Of a stretch of DNA of 64,000 bases, positions 1 through 11,086 are shown one piece after another. Numbering within the stretch: position 1 is the stretch's first letter; the number at the start of each line of letters is the position of its first letter. The notes beneath the pieces are model-generated. The model made no database searches. It saw nothing but the letters and a program-made list of their open reading frames with translations, and was not told the origin of the DNA. The DNA is from Platanthera guangdongensis (lineage: Eukaryota > Streptophyta > Magnoliopsida > Asparagales > Orchidaceae), in assembly GCA_039583875.1 (NCBI GenBank), contig CM077162.1, positions 58,386,822-58,450,821 of the forward strand. The letters run 5' to 3'. Made by a program: the position numbers and the translations under genes.

Positions 1-321
1 CCCTATTTATTTAGGGACCATACCTTCCAATGTTGCACTTATATAAAATTTTCTCTTTATTTGCACCTAAATTAAAATTTGATCCAATTAACTTAGCGGC
101 GGTGTGCATTGTCGCGACATCCTAGTACTGTATGAATTTCTTTTCCGGCCATCATTAATATTTGTTCATTGTTAGAATAGCAAAAGCCTTTGTATTCATA
201 TGTGAAAGAAGGACCATTGGGGTCTACATATAGGAGAGGAGGAGAAGGAGAGAAACACCACAGGGGGTGTGGGACTAATCCTAAAAGCAATAAAGAATAA
301 TAAATACATTTATTATTAACA
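1..321 (-). repeat. Element F 3' LTR (inner end; outer end not delimited)
   Basis: Its right edge is set by the polypurine tract that follows on the minus strand (positions 322-335, read TTTGAGGGGAGA) and by the CA-type end (plus strand ...TTAACA at 316-321). The left edge is unknown: the LTR may start inside the window or beyond it. No palindrome array is visible, unlike the LTRs of A, B, C, E and G. A matching second LTR was not found near 62353-64000, where the 5' end of F should lie. Confidence 0.5.
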
Positions 322-1790
322 TCTCCCCTCAAACTCACAGTGGATCATGAACCGAGAGTTTTCCAATAAGATATAAGAATCTAGCAGAAGTGAGAGACTT
401 GGTGAGAAAGCCCGCAATATATTCTTCAAAGGCAATGAATGGTAGAGAAATATTGTTGGCGAGAAACTCTTAGGGAATGAAGTGACAATCAACTTCGATG
501 TGTTTCGTTCGTTCATGAAACACCGGGTTGGAGGCAATTTGTATAGCGCTTCGATTGTCACAGAATAACGGAGTGGGTCTGGATATCGATACACCAAGAT
601 CGTCGAGAAGATTGCGAAGCCAAACGATCTCAGCAGTAGTGGAGGCCGTGACACGATACTCAGCTTCAGTGCTGGAGTGCTCAATGAAGTCCTATTTCTT
701 GCTACGCGAGGATATAAGGGAGTCACCCAGGAAGATACAGAAGCCAGTAGTGGAATGATGACTTGTAACATCCCCCGCCCAGTCAACATCTGAGAATGCT
801 CAAAGGGTGAGTGTAGAAGTGGCAGAGAAAAATAGAGACCGGGTGACGGAGGTGCGCAAGTAGCGGAGAATCCAGAGGACTGCGACATAGTGAACCAAGC
901 CAGGGGCTTGGACAAATTGACTGACATAGATGACAACATAGGTAATGTGAGGTCTAGTCATAGTGAGATAAACCAGCATCCTAACAAGATGCGGATAGCG
1001 GGTGACATCTGAAAGAGGTTCGCCGTCCGTGGGGACGAGTTTCAGATTGAGCTCAATCGGAGTATCAACTGTCCGGGTGTTAGTGAGAGCTGCAACATAT
1101 AGGATGTCTGAGATGTACTTCTATTGGGAAACCAGTATGCCACATTACGATCGGGAGATTTCCAGGCCGAGGAAATATCGGAGAGGTACCATATCCTTCA
1201 TTTCGAACTGACTGCGGAGGTGTTGTTGAAGAGAGGCAATGGTAGCATGGTCATCGCCAGTGATAATCATGTCATCTACGTAGAGAAGGAGGATGGCACA
1301 ACCCTGAATAGAAGTGCGAGTGAACAAGGCATGATCAGTTTGTCTCTCAATGAACCCGACTTTGAGAATAGCCGTGCGGAAGTGCACAAACCAGGCACGT
1401 GTGGCCTGTTTTAGGCCATAGAGAGCTCGACGAAGATGATAGACATGGTCGGTGGGAACCGAGAGTCCTGGAAGAGGAGCCATATACACCATGTCGGGAA
1501 GGTCACCATACAAAAATTCATTAGTGACATTCATCTGATGTAACAGCCAATCTCGGGTAGCAACAACTGCAAGTGATGTGCGCACGGTTGTCATTCGGGA
1601 AACCGGTGCAAAAGTTTCATCATAGTAGATGTCATGCTCTTGTGATAACCCACGGGCAACCAAACGGTCTTTGTGTCGCTCAATAGACCCATCTGGTCAA
1701 GTCTTAATCTTTAAGATCCATTTGCAGTTGATAGGAGTCATGCCAGGATGGCAAGGGACGAGGTCCCAAGTGTGGGTTCTGTGGAAGGCC
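322..1790 (-). pseudogene. Element F pol, RT and RNase H part (Ty1/copia), degenerate
   Basis: Read on the minus strand, about 1790 to 1145 encodes copia reverse transcriptase: the ETFAPVSRMTTVR block, the [13 protein letters not shown] block and the catalytic LYVDDMIITG. About 810 to 330 encodes copia RNase H (DVDWAGD, STEAEYR, LFCDNRSAIQIA, HERTKHIEVDCHF), but it is spread over frames with several stops, for example one inside the SRSKK-DFIEH stretch. The tail ends at the polypurine tract, as expected for pol next to a 3' LTR. It once copied element RNA to DNA in the particle and is now inactive. Upstream codons continue into the integrase piece at 1791-2481. The copia assignment is secure; the lineage is not. 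Confidence 0.85.
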
Positions 1791-2481
1791 TAAAGTTCAA
1801 CTATCATGGATTGCTTCCATTCGAGATGTGCAACTGCTTCTCGGTATGACTGAGGCTCCTGATGGAGTGGAGTGCAGTGAGAAAGGCCTGAAATGCAGGG
1901 TAATAGGTGGTGGCTGTGCTGAGAGCAAAGGGTTGATACCTGGCAGGACTGTGGTCATAGCGAGCAAGTGGGTGTAGAGGGCGAGCTGGGATATGCCGAG
2001 GCGGAGTAGGATCCATGTGCGGAGCGTCATGCGGAGTGTCAGCCTGTGCCGTATTAGAAGGAGCAGGAGCGGGAGAGGGAGCTGTTGTGGAAGGAGAATC
2101 CTCGGTCGGAGAGTTGGGTGGTAATGGTGTAGGGGGAGCAATGTGGGTCCTAGGACAGGTGGGTATAGGAGGAAGTAGAGGAAGAGTGAGTGGTGGAGCT
2201 GTAGCGATTGGTGTGGGAGGTGTTGTTGGGTGTGGCGTGGAGGAAGAGAAGAATATTTCATGTTCAAGGAAGAAAACATGACGAGAAATACAAATGCCAC
2301 GAGTCATTGGGTCATAGCAACGATATCCTTTGTGGTGAGGACTGAGGCCCAAGTGGACGCAACGAGCCAAGCGAGCAGAGAGTTTAGTGTGCTCAGGACC
2401 AGGAAGAAGCACAAAGTAGGTGTACCCAAACATAGGGAGAGTGGCGTAGGTTGGTGGGCAAGAGTACAGTCGTTCATAAGG
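1791..2481 (-). pseudogene. Element F pol, integrase C-terminal part and linker
   Basis: Minus-strand translation gives the copia integrase C-terminal block (TPYERLYSCPPTYATLP, FGYTYFVLLPGPEHTKLSAR, GYRCYDP), then a Pro/Ser/Thr-rich linker before RT. The reading frame stops abruptly at 2487, where element A is inserted, and resumes without a shift at 13282 once A and one AGTTA copy are ignored (ISEV then TPYERL). That continuity shows this piece and 13282-14130 were one integrase gene. Non-functional. Confidence 0.85.
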
Positions 2482-2486
2482 AGTTA
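2482..2486. other. Target-site duplication of element A (left copy, AGTTA)
   Basis: AGTTA at 2482-2486 is repeated at 13277-13281, directly outside the two ends of element A. Removing A plus one copy restores the integrase reading frame of F. Confidence 0.9.
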
Positions 2487-4291
2487 TGTTGGGTACATTG
2501 GAATATATGTACCTGATTTGAAATAAGCCTCACCCTACTCAATGATATACATCAAGGTGTATTTGATGTGTTTTGAGTTTATTGGTGTAGGTTAAGTAAT
2601 TGCAGGGAAAGTAGAAAAGTTTATAAGTCCATGTGTCGACACCTAGAAGAAAAGTTTCGACACTTAAGAAGGCTTGTGTCGACACCTAGAGAAGCAGTGT
2701 CGACACTTGGAGAAATTGTGTCGACACCAGGAAGGCAGAGTCGACACCAGAAGCAAAGTGTCGACACATACAGGCAGTGTCGACACACAATGAAGAAATG
2801 TCTAAAGAATTAGTGTCGACACTTATAAGCAGTGTCGACACCCAGAGAAACTTTGTCGACCTCAAAAGTGTCAACACTAGGAGGCTGTGTCGACACTCAG
2901 CAAAACTTCAACAAAGTTTAAGTACAAGTGTCGACACAAAGGAGATGTGTCGACACTCAGCAAAACATCAACAAAGTTCAAGTACAAGTGTCGACACTAG
3001 AAGGCTGTGTCGACACCCAGCAAACTTCAACAAGTTTAAGTACAAGTGTCGACACAAAGGAGATGTGTCGACACTCAGCAAAAGTCTCAACACATGAAGA
3101 TGTGTCGACACAAAGGAGATGTGTCGACACTCAGCAAAAGTTTCAACATAGAAGGCATGTGTCGACACAAAGAAGATGTGTCGATACTTAACAAGTTTCA
3201 ACACAAGAAGATGTGTCGACACAAAGGAGTTGTGTCGACACTTAGAAGAAATCAACTAAGTATTGAAGAAGGACTTGTGTCGACACACAGGATCATTGTC
3301 GACACATTCTAAAGAAGCAGTGTCGAGAAGTAGTTTCGACAACACAAGGAGTTGTGTCGACACAAATAGACCAAGTGTCGACATAAGTAGACTAAGTGTC
3401 GACACTAGCCTTCATGGTGTCGACACAACTCCTTGTGTTGTAGAAACTACTTCTCGACACTGCTTCTTCAGAATGTGTCGACACTGATCCTGTGTGTCGA
3501 CACAAGTCCTTCTTTAATACTTAGTTGATTTCTGCTAAGTGTCGACACAACTCCTTTGTGTCGACACATCTTCTTGTGTTGAAACTTGTTAAGTGTCGAC
3601 ACATCTTCTTTGTGTCGACACATGCCTTCTGTGTTGAAACCTTTGCTGAGTGTCGACACATCTCCTTTGTGTCGACACATCTTCATGTGTTGAGACTTTT
3701 GCTGAGTGTCGACACATCTCCTTTGTGTCGAGACTTGTACTTAAACTTGTTGAAGTTTGCTGGGTGTCGACACAGCCTTCTAGTGTCGACACTTGTACTT
3801 GAACTTTGTTGATGTTTTGCTGAGTGTCGACACATCTCCTTTGTGTCGACACTTGTACTTAAACTTTGTTGAAGTTTTGCTGAGTGTTGACACAGCCTCC
3901 TAGTGTCGACACTTTTGATGTCAACAAAGTTTCTCTGGTGTCGACACTGCTTCTAAGTGTCGACACTGATTCTTTAGACATTTCTTCATTGTGTGTCGAC
4001 ACTGTCTATATGTGTCGACACTTTGCTTCTGGTGTCGACTCTGCCTTCCTGGTGTCGACACAATTTCTCCAAGTGTCGACACTGCTTCTCTAAGTGTCTA
4101 CACAAGCCTTCTTAAGTGTCGACACTTTTCTTCTAGGTGTCGACACATGGACTTAGAAACTTTTCTGCTTTCCCTGCAATTATTTAACCTGCACCAATAA
4201 ACTCAAAACACATCAAATACACCTTGATGTATATCATTGAGTAGGGTGAGGCTTCTTCAAATCAGGTACATATATTCCAATGTACCCAACA
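2487..4291 (-). repeat. Element A 3' terminal repeat: 1.8-kb inverted repeat packed with GTGTCGACAC
   Basis: The left arm 2487-3363 and right arm 3417-4291 are reverse complements of each other, with scattered substitutions and small indels, separated by a 53-bp unique loop (3364-3416). The outer end reads TGTTGGGTACATTGG and the inner end CCAATGTACCCAACA. Between them lie roughly 22 copies per arm (hand count) of GTGTCGACAC or one-base variants, spaced about 15-45 bp, partly in a higher-order unit containing AAAGGAGAT and TCAGCAAAACTTCAACAAAG. Many short open frames here merely translate the repeat (CRHSAK/VDTQQ) and are not genes. Confidence 0.92.
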
Positions 4292-4306
4292 ATCTCCCCC
4301 TATTTG
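4292..4306 (-). other. Element A polypurine tract
   Basis: The minus strand reads CCAAATAGGGGGAGAT directly before the 3' repeat. The same core adjoins the LTR of element B at 27000. It is the expected primer site for plus-strand DNA synthesis. Confidence 0.85.
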
Positions 4307-4564
4307 GAGAAGTCATAACCCTTAGTCAATGATATACACCATACATAACAAATTCTCAGTATGATGTAAAACAGTAATATTTGACAGGGAAAATACTTAA
4401 ACATGCATGAACAGAACATGTATATACCATAAGCTCAGAATAATTAATGTAATAAATGAACATATAATATTGTTCTTACAAATTCCAACATTTTCATTAG
4501 TCAAAAGTTTACATAGAATTTTAATACAAATGATTACAATATTTAAACTAAAGAAAATGCTATC
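4307..4564 (-). other. Element A 3' untranslated spacer
   Basis: AT-rich sequence between the stop of the extra ORF and the polypurine tract. No open frame or repeat of note. Confidence 0.6.
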
Positions 4565-7400
4565 CTAAGGCTTCTCTGGTTCCTTGATTACAATCCCTTT
4601 TCCAGATTGAATCTTTGCTTGAAATTGAGCTTCAGTGTCATCAACAGCAGCAGGCTTCTTCCCTTTAAGATCTTTCTTTTTCAACTCTTCGGCCTTTATC
4701 TTCTGCCTTTCAAAATAGTGATAAGGCTTGAGAAAATACTTGCTAGGCTCCTGTGCATTAGGAGGTAGCTTTCCCAGTTTAGCCTTTCTTCTATACTGTA
4801 CTATGCCCTCTTGCCTATTCTCATGCTTCCTCCACTCCAGGTCAGAATACCACTTGACTCTATCCAGGACATTGTCCTTAGCAGCCTTCCATGCAGTCAA
4901 GATGATATTCCTGGAAGTGAGGCTCCATTGTTCAAAATCAGGCCTCAATTCAGCTTGCTCTCTGAATCTTTTCTTAGACAATTGAGCCTCTTGTTCCTTT
5001 AATTGTTCCTTTAATAAGGCATCTTGCTCTTTGAGTATTGCCTCTGGCACAGGCTGGACAACTTTCTCTATGATGACATTCTGATTTCCCTCAGGAGGAC
5101 TATACATAGACTGTATCTCTTGATGTATCATGTCAAATTCTGGTGGAGGGTATATCACCTGAGCTACTTCAGCTTGCTCTCCTCCAAGATATGCAGGATT
5201 GATTCCAGACTCTGCAATATTATCATCATCACATAAGGGTGGATATCCAAGGGTGGCTCTGATGGAATTTGAAATCCATTTGGCATGACAGAGCCTGCCT
5301 TGACTAATAACCTCTCCCCCTTTATGACTTCTCTCTCTATATGATCCCTCAGATCATCTTTCTGAAATCTAATCTGTGCATTCAGATAGTTAACTCCATC
5401 TTTATAAAAAGGTTTTAACCTTTGGAGCTTATCAGTAATTGCCTTCTGAGAGTCTTCAATGACAATTTTAACAGCAGTTAGGCTCTCTTGTAATTGCTTG
5501 TCAAATTCTTCTTTGGCAGTGGCACTTTGTGCAGTCTGGGCAGTAGCTAGATTCTTTATTTCAGTTATAATAGCATTATGTGAAGCTGTCAAATTATCAT
5601 TCATCCTTATCTGGTTTTCCAGGACATAGCCTTGCTTCACTTCTAGCTCATCAAGTTTTGTCTTTATTTTCACTTGATGTGTCGCCAGATAGACTACTGC
5701 ATTTCCTCCCTTATGGAAACAATCAGTCATTTCCTTCTTGTTAAGATTCACTTCAAATCTGATAGATTTGATGTCTTATGCAAGATCAAACTGCAGTGAC
5801 TTATGCCCTTCATCCACATACTTTTCTAGAGCTTGCCTTTGCTCATCCAGCTTAATTTGTAAAGTCACCATCAGTGAACTGTAATCAGTAGATGGGGAAG
5901 GTTGTGGAGCAATTGTTTGTAGGGCTTTCTTATAGTTCTGGCTTCTTCTCTTGAAGACCTGGAACTTCCTCTTATTGGCCCTAACAGCCTCTTCATCCTC
6001 TGAAGCAGATGTGCTGACTATGTCTACTCTGTCTTTAGGACTAGGAGGTAACTCCTTCTCAGTCCTTTGTGGTTCCTAGGCATCCTTTGGCTTCTCAGTC
6101 TTTTGTGTAGCAGTTTCCTCTATATTCTCCATATACTCACCCTCAATATCTACTTTCTCCCCCTCAGCAGCAGCTTTCTCATTCTGAAAATTAGTTTGTA
6201 GAAGATCAGGGAATAGCTCTTCTAAGGTAAATTCCTGTTGGGAATGAGCTGGAGAATCTCTTATCTCATCAACCACTTTATCAGCAACAGATGTGTCCTC
6301 CATGACAACATCTTGGGGTTGAGGTTGTATATGTGTTTGCTGATGAATATCAGGTAAGAAATCAGTCAAAACTTCTTCCTCAATAGTGAAATCTAATTGA
6401 CTAATTTCAGTGATTACCTCTAGGATTGTTTGAGTAGCCCTTTCACTCTCTAGAGGAGTTGGCTCTTCCATAAGTAGAGGCTCCCCCTGGATTGGATCCA
6501 GGTGAATTGAGCTAGCTGAGGGTAGCTCCCCTGCCTCTGTGTATCTTCTTGTCTAGCTGGAGACTGTCCAGCATTTCCAGTTTCTTCATCATCAGGAGTA
6601 AAAACAACTTGCTCTACAGAGCTGCTTGAGGATTCTTGAGCCACAGTGGTTGTCTTCTTCTTCTGTGGTGTGTCCTTTACTGGAGTTGGCATTTCTTTTG
6701 TCAAGACTCTATCCCACCTAGAGAAGATTCTTAAATCCATTCTCCTCATGTGGTTTATCTTGGAACCAGCTGCTTGATTCATCACCTCTGGAATACTTCC
6801 AGCTAGGTATAAACTCAGAATTCTTCCCAGATTGGGCTTCTTCATACTCTCTTTTATCTTTTCAAACATAACTGTAGACCAATCAGTATTAAGTTTGAAG
6901 ATAATCCTTGTCATCAAACTGAACATATAAGCTGAAATCCTGTCATGTCCTCCAGGCTTGCTCAGGATGACCTTGCCAACTATTTCAGACAGAAATTTTC
7001 CTTGGATGTTCATTCCTTTTCTGTTGAAAACAGATCCAATTTTCAGATTTGAATCCAGTCCACACCATCTCAATGCCTCTCTAGTCTTAGAAGCAGATAT
7101 ATCTTCTACCTCCTTTGTTCTTGGTAGTTGAAGTACTTTCCTGAGACTCTTTGGTGTGACCTTGACTTTGGTCCCATGAACTCTGGACTTAATCTTAAGT
7201 CCAGTATCATCAACTGAAGCTGCACTCAAAAATTCCAGGACCACCTTCTTTCAGATCTTGATGGGTTCTGAAACAAGGTATTCCAGTCCAGTTTCGGCAA
7301 TTAGGGTTACCACACCTTTGATTTCAGGTTCCGCGTCATCAAAGGCATGTCGCACGAGTTCATATCCTTCATTAACATTCTCTTCTAGCTTGGGAGCCAT
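4565..7400 (-). pseudogene. Element A extra ORF downstream of pol (historically 'env-like'), broken
   Basis: The likely start is the ATG at 7398-7400 (MAPKLEE), about 100 bp after a TATA box. An in-frame TGA interrupts it at 7251-7253, then a 264-residue stretch (7244-6450) aligns with the N-terminal domain of the extra ORF of element B (GKVILSKPGGHDRIS against GKVLLAKHSAHDTIS; FSRWDRVLTK against FGKWDRQISK). A frameshift near 6470 leads into an acidic Glu/Gln/Pro-rich part, stops near 6076 and 5770, and a long probable coiled coil (about 5750-5400, LDELEVKQGYVLENQIR), then a frameshift to a Lys/Glu-rich C-terminus (5158-4565). The N-terminal part resembles the 'putative plant transposon protein' domain. 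I see no convincing envelope signature; function unknown. Confidence 0.8.
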
Positions 7401-7912
7401 TAGGGTTTGAAGAAATTTTGAATTTAGACGAGAGAGATGTCGACACACAAGTTTGGTCTCGAAACTTGGGTGAGCGTGTCGACAAACAATGGGGAAAACC
7501 TATTTATACCTTTCTAGAATTGAAGGTGAAAAGGCGCGTCAAAATACTTAAATTGTGTCGACACTGTTGAAAAGTGTTGACACTTACTTATAATGTCTCG
7601 ACAACTATGTGTCGACACAAGTATAGTAGACAGAATATATGTATCGACACTTGTATATGTGTCGACACCACTCAGCTCGATACTTAGTCGAGACTTTACT
7701 AGACTAATTCTGTGTAAAGCCTAAGTGTCGACACCACCTTGGATGTGTCGACACCTACACTGCATGTGTCGACACAAATTCTCTGAAGTGTCGACACAGA
7801 CTTCCTAGATGTGTCGGCACCATTTCTCAGAAATGTCGACACCCCTTCTATGTGTCAACACAGACAACTCTGTGTGTCGACACCATTTTACTTAGCCAAT
7901 TTTTTTTGTAAA
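7401..7912 (-). promoter_or_regulatory. Element A spacer: GTGTCGACAC array plus TATA box before the extra ORF
   Basis: Between pol (stop at 7913) and the extra ORF (ATG at 7400) lie about 10 or more copies of GTGTCGACAC and variants (about 7435-7890). These are the same 10-mer that fills the terminal repeat at 2487-4291. Near the ORF-proximal end the minus strand reads TATAAATA (7501-7508) and then a leader of about 100 bp to the ATG. Array, TATA box and ATG spacing fit an internal promoter. This is inference; no transcript was seen. Confidence 0.6.
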
Positions 7913-10900
7913 CTATTCTAAGTTTATCATCCCTAATTCAATTTTAAATTTATTGAATTTGGTTTCATCTAAGGGCTTAGTATACATATCAGCTAACTGA
8001 TTTTCTGTCTTAACATACTCTAGGGAAATATCTTCTTTTTCCACATGTTCTCTTAGAAAATGATATTTTATTTCTATGTGCATAGTCCTACTATGGGAGA
8101 CAGGATTATTTGCAATAGAAATAGCACTTGTAGAATCACAAAATAAAGGTGTTCTACTTACTTGAATACCATAATCTTCTAGCTGGTGTTGTATCCATAG
8201 TAGTTGTGCACAGCAGCTTCCTGCAGCAACATACTCTGACTCAGCTGTGGAGATAGCCACACTGGTTTGCTTCTTGCTACTCCATGAAATTAGTCTTCCA
8301 ACTAGAAATTGACAGGTTCCAGTTGTACTTTTCCTATCTTCCTTGCAGCCTACAAAATCTGCATCTGAATAACCTGTCAGTTCAAAATCTCCATTCCTAG
8401 GGTACCAAAGGCCTAGATAAGGAGTGCCCTTAAGATATCTCAAAATTCTTTTGACTGCTGTCAAGTGAGATTCTTTAGGGCAAGCTTGGTACCTAGCACA
8501 GACACATGTAACATACATGATATCTAGTCTACTTGCAGTCAAATATAGTAGGGAGCCAACTATCCCTCTATACAAAGTTTCATCTACAGGTTTCCTTGCA
8601 TCATCTTTGCATAAAGACATTGTTGACCCCATAGGAGTTCTCATGGTAGTAGATGTTTCCATACCATACTTCATTATTAATTCAAGGGTGAACTTAGACT
8701 GGCATATGGATAAACCATCCTCAGTCTGTCTAACTTGGAGACCCAAGAAGAACTTCAGTTCCCCATACTGCTCATTTCAAATTGTCCTTGCATTAGTTTT
8801 GCAAACTTCCTGCAAAGACTACTTTCTGTAGACCCAAATATGATGTCATCTACATATATTTGGACTAAGATGATCTTACCTCTGGATTCCCTAAGGAATA
8901 GAGTCTTGTCTATTTTCCCCCTTGTGAATTTATTCTCAATGAGGAAACTAGACAGAGTTTCATACCGAGCCCTAGGGGCTTGTTTTAACCCATACAAAGC
9001 CTTCCTAAGTCTATAAACATAATTAGGTTTAGTAGAATCAACAAAACCTGATGGCTGTTCTACATAGACTTCTTCCTTCAGATTTCCATTCAAAATAGCT
9101 GACTTAACATCCATTTGGTATACCTTGAATCCTTGGAATATTGCATAGGCAAGGAACATCCTTATTGCTTCCAGTCTGGCTACTGGAGCAAAGGTTTGAT
9201 CAAAATCAATAACTTCTTCCTGCATATATCCTTTAGCAACTAGTCTAGCTTTGTTCTTTATAATTACTCCATTTTCATCCAACTTATTCCTAAAGATCCA
9301 CTTAGTTCCAATAATATTGTGGCCCGTTGGTTTAGGAACAAGCTCCCAGACTTTGCATCTTTTGAACTGGTTCAGCTCCTCTTACATAGCCTCAATCCAA
9401 TGAGGATCTAGGATTGCTTCTTCAAATTTCTTTGGCTCTATTTGGGATAGAAAGCTGGAGTAGAGAACTGAACTTAGATTCCTGCTCCTTATTTATACCC
9501 CTTGTCTGAGATCTCCAATAATTTGATTGGCTGGATGATCTTTTAAATGCCTATTTGCTGGAGGCAGCCTGTCTTCTGGTTGTACACCTTCAGCTTCTTC
9601 ATTCAGCTGCTCCTCTTGGTCTTATTCAGCAACATGAGTATCTTGTACTCCCCCTGGACAGCAGCCACCTTCTTCTACTTGCTGACTTGCAGTAGGACCT
9701 TCTGCAATAGTAAGCTTTTCCATCTTCTCAGTCACGCCTGTGGAGCTGCAAACACTTCTAGACAATTCATTGTTAATGAGTCTAGCTTCATCAAACACTA
9801 TATGTACTGACTCTTCTACAACTTGAGTAGTCAAGTTGTAGACCCTATAAGCCTTACTGTTGTTGTTGTACCCAACAAAGATCCCCTCTTGGGATTTGGC
9901 AGCAAACTTGGTTAAATAAGACTTACTATTGTTAAGTATATAACATTTACAACCAAAGATCCTGAAATAGGATAGATTTGGTTTTCTGCCCTTCACAATC
10001 TCATAGGGGGTCTTATTGTGGCTCTTGGTGATAGTAGCCCTATTGATTATATGACATGCAGTATTAACTGCCTCAGCCCAGAAATATTTTGGGAGAGATG
10101 TATCACTCAATAGGGTTCTACCAGCCTCTATCAAGGTTCTATTTTTTCCTTTCAGCAATACCATTTTGCTGAGGTGTTCTTGGTGAGGAAAATTCCTAAA
10201 ATATCCCAAACTCTTCACATAGCTTTGTCATGCTATCAGACTGGAATTCAGTACCATGGTCACTTCTTAATTTTGCCACTATACTGTTTAACTCATTCTG
10301 AATTTGTTTGACAAAACTATAAAAGATACTAGGAGTTTCAGATTTTTGCCTTAGGAAGAATACCCAGGAAAACCTTGAATAATCATCTACAACCACAAAT
10401 GTGTAGACCTTCCTACCTAGGCTGTGAACTGGCATAGGACCAAAAAGATCCATATGCAAGAGGTATAGGCATCTCACAGCATCTTTGTTCTCAATGCTAT
10501 TAAAGGTGGATTTGGTCTGCTTGCCCTTTTGACAAGCTGAGCATATCCCATCCTTTATACACTTAACCTGAGGACCATTCCTCACTAACTCTTTGCTAAA
10601 GAGTTGGCCAATTGTCTTATAGTTAAGATGAGCCAGCCTCTTGTTCCATTTAACACAATGTGAGACTTTCTCATCAGCTACAAGACAAATAGGAGAAACT
10701 ATGTTCTCACACATAATGTCTAGACAATAGACATTTCTCTTCCTATATCCAGTCAAAATGATCTTTTGATCACTAGACCTACTGATATGACAACCATCCT
10801 TGACAAATGAGATGTCATATCTTAAATCACTCAGCTGACTTGTGCTAATGAGGTTTTGTTTCAAACCCTTTACATAAGCCACTTGAGTAATTGTAATTAG

Positions 10901-11080
10901 GTTGCTAGAAATGTTACCAAAGCCTTTGATGATTCCTTTTTCTGAAGCACCAAAGGTAACCTTATGACCATCCTTGATTGGTGTATAGTCCTTCAGCAAT
11001 CCCCTAGTTCCAATCATGTGCCTGGAACATCCACTGTCCAAGTACCATATTGGGGCATGGCCACTTGGACTCACCTGCAA
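7913..11080 (-). pseudogene. Element A pol (PR-INT-RT-RNase H, Ty1/copia)
   Basis: From 11080 downward: protease motif WYLDSGCSRHM (catalytic Asp present), GAG-pre-integrase (HLNYKTIGQL, CSACQKGKQTK), and integrase core (HMDLFGPMPV, LRSDHGTEF with the second Asp). A frameshift near 10200 continues the core (9622-10218, PKYFWAEAVNTA), then come stops in the linker (9500, 9384). RT is 8755-9282 ([37 protein letters not shown]). A frameshift near 8750 leads to RT end and RNase H (7913-8746, DADFVGCKEDRKST, STAESEYVAAG, ADMYTKPLDE). The order INT-RT is diagnostic of copia. The frame is the same as gag, separated only by one TAA. Needs several repairs to work, so inactive. Confidence 0.9.
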
Positions 11081-11086
11081 AACAGA

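Noticed and set aside
3364..3416. CRISPR-like array: short palindromic repeats with spacers
   Set aside because: Repeats are 10 bp, spacing is irregular, spacers are themselves repeated, and the context is a plant LTR retrotransposon.
2631..4200. Numerous open frames reading CRHSAK, VSTHEDVSTQRR or VDTQQ on both strands
   Set aside because: They are translations of the GTGTCGACAC repeat in all frames, open because the motif lacks stops. They are mirrored exactly by the inverted repeat and have no independent coding evidence.
4565..7400. True retroviral-type envelope protein in A (and B, C)
   Set aside because: No signal peptide, cleavage site or C-terminal membrane anchor is evident; the term env-like is historical. 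Recorded as extra ORF of unknown role.
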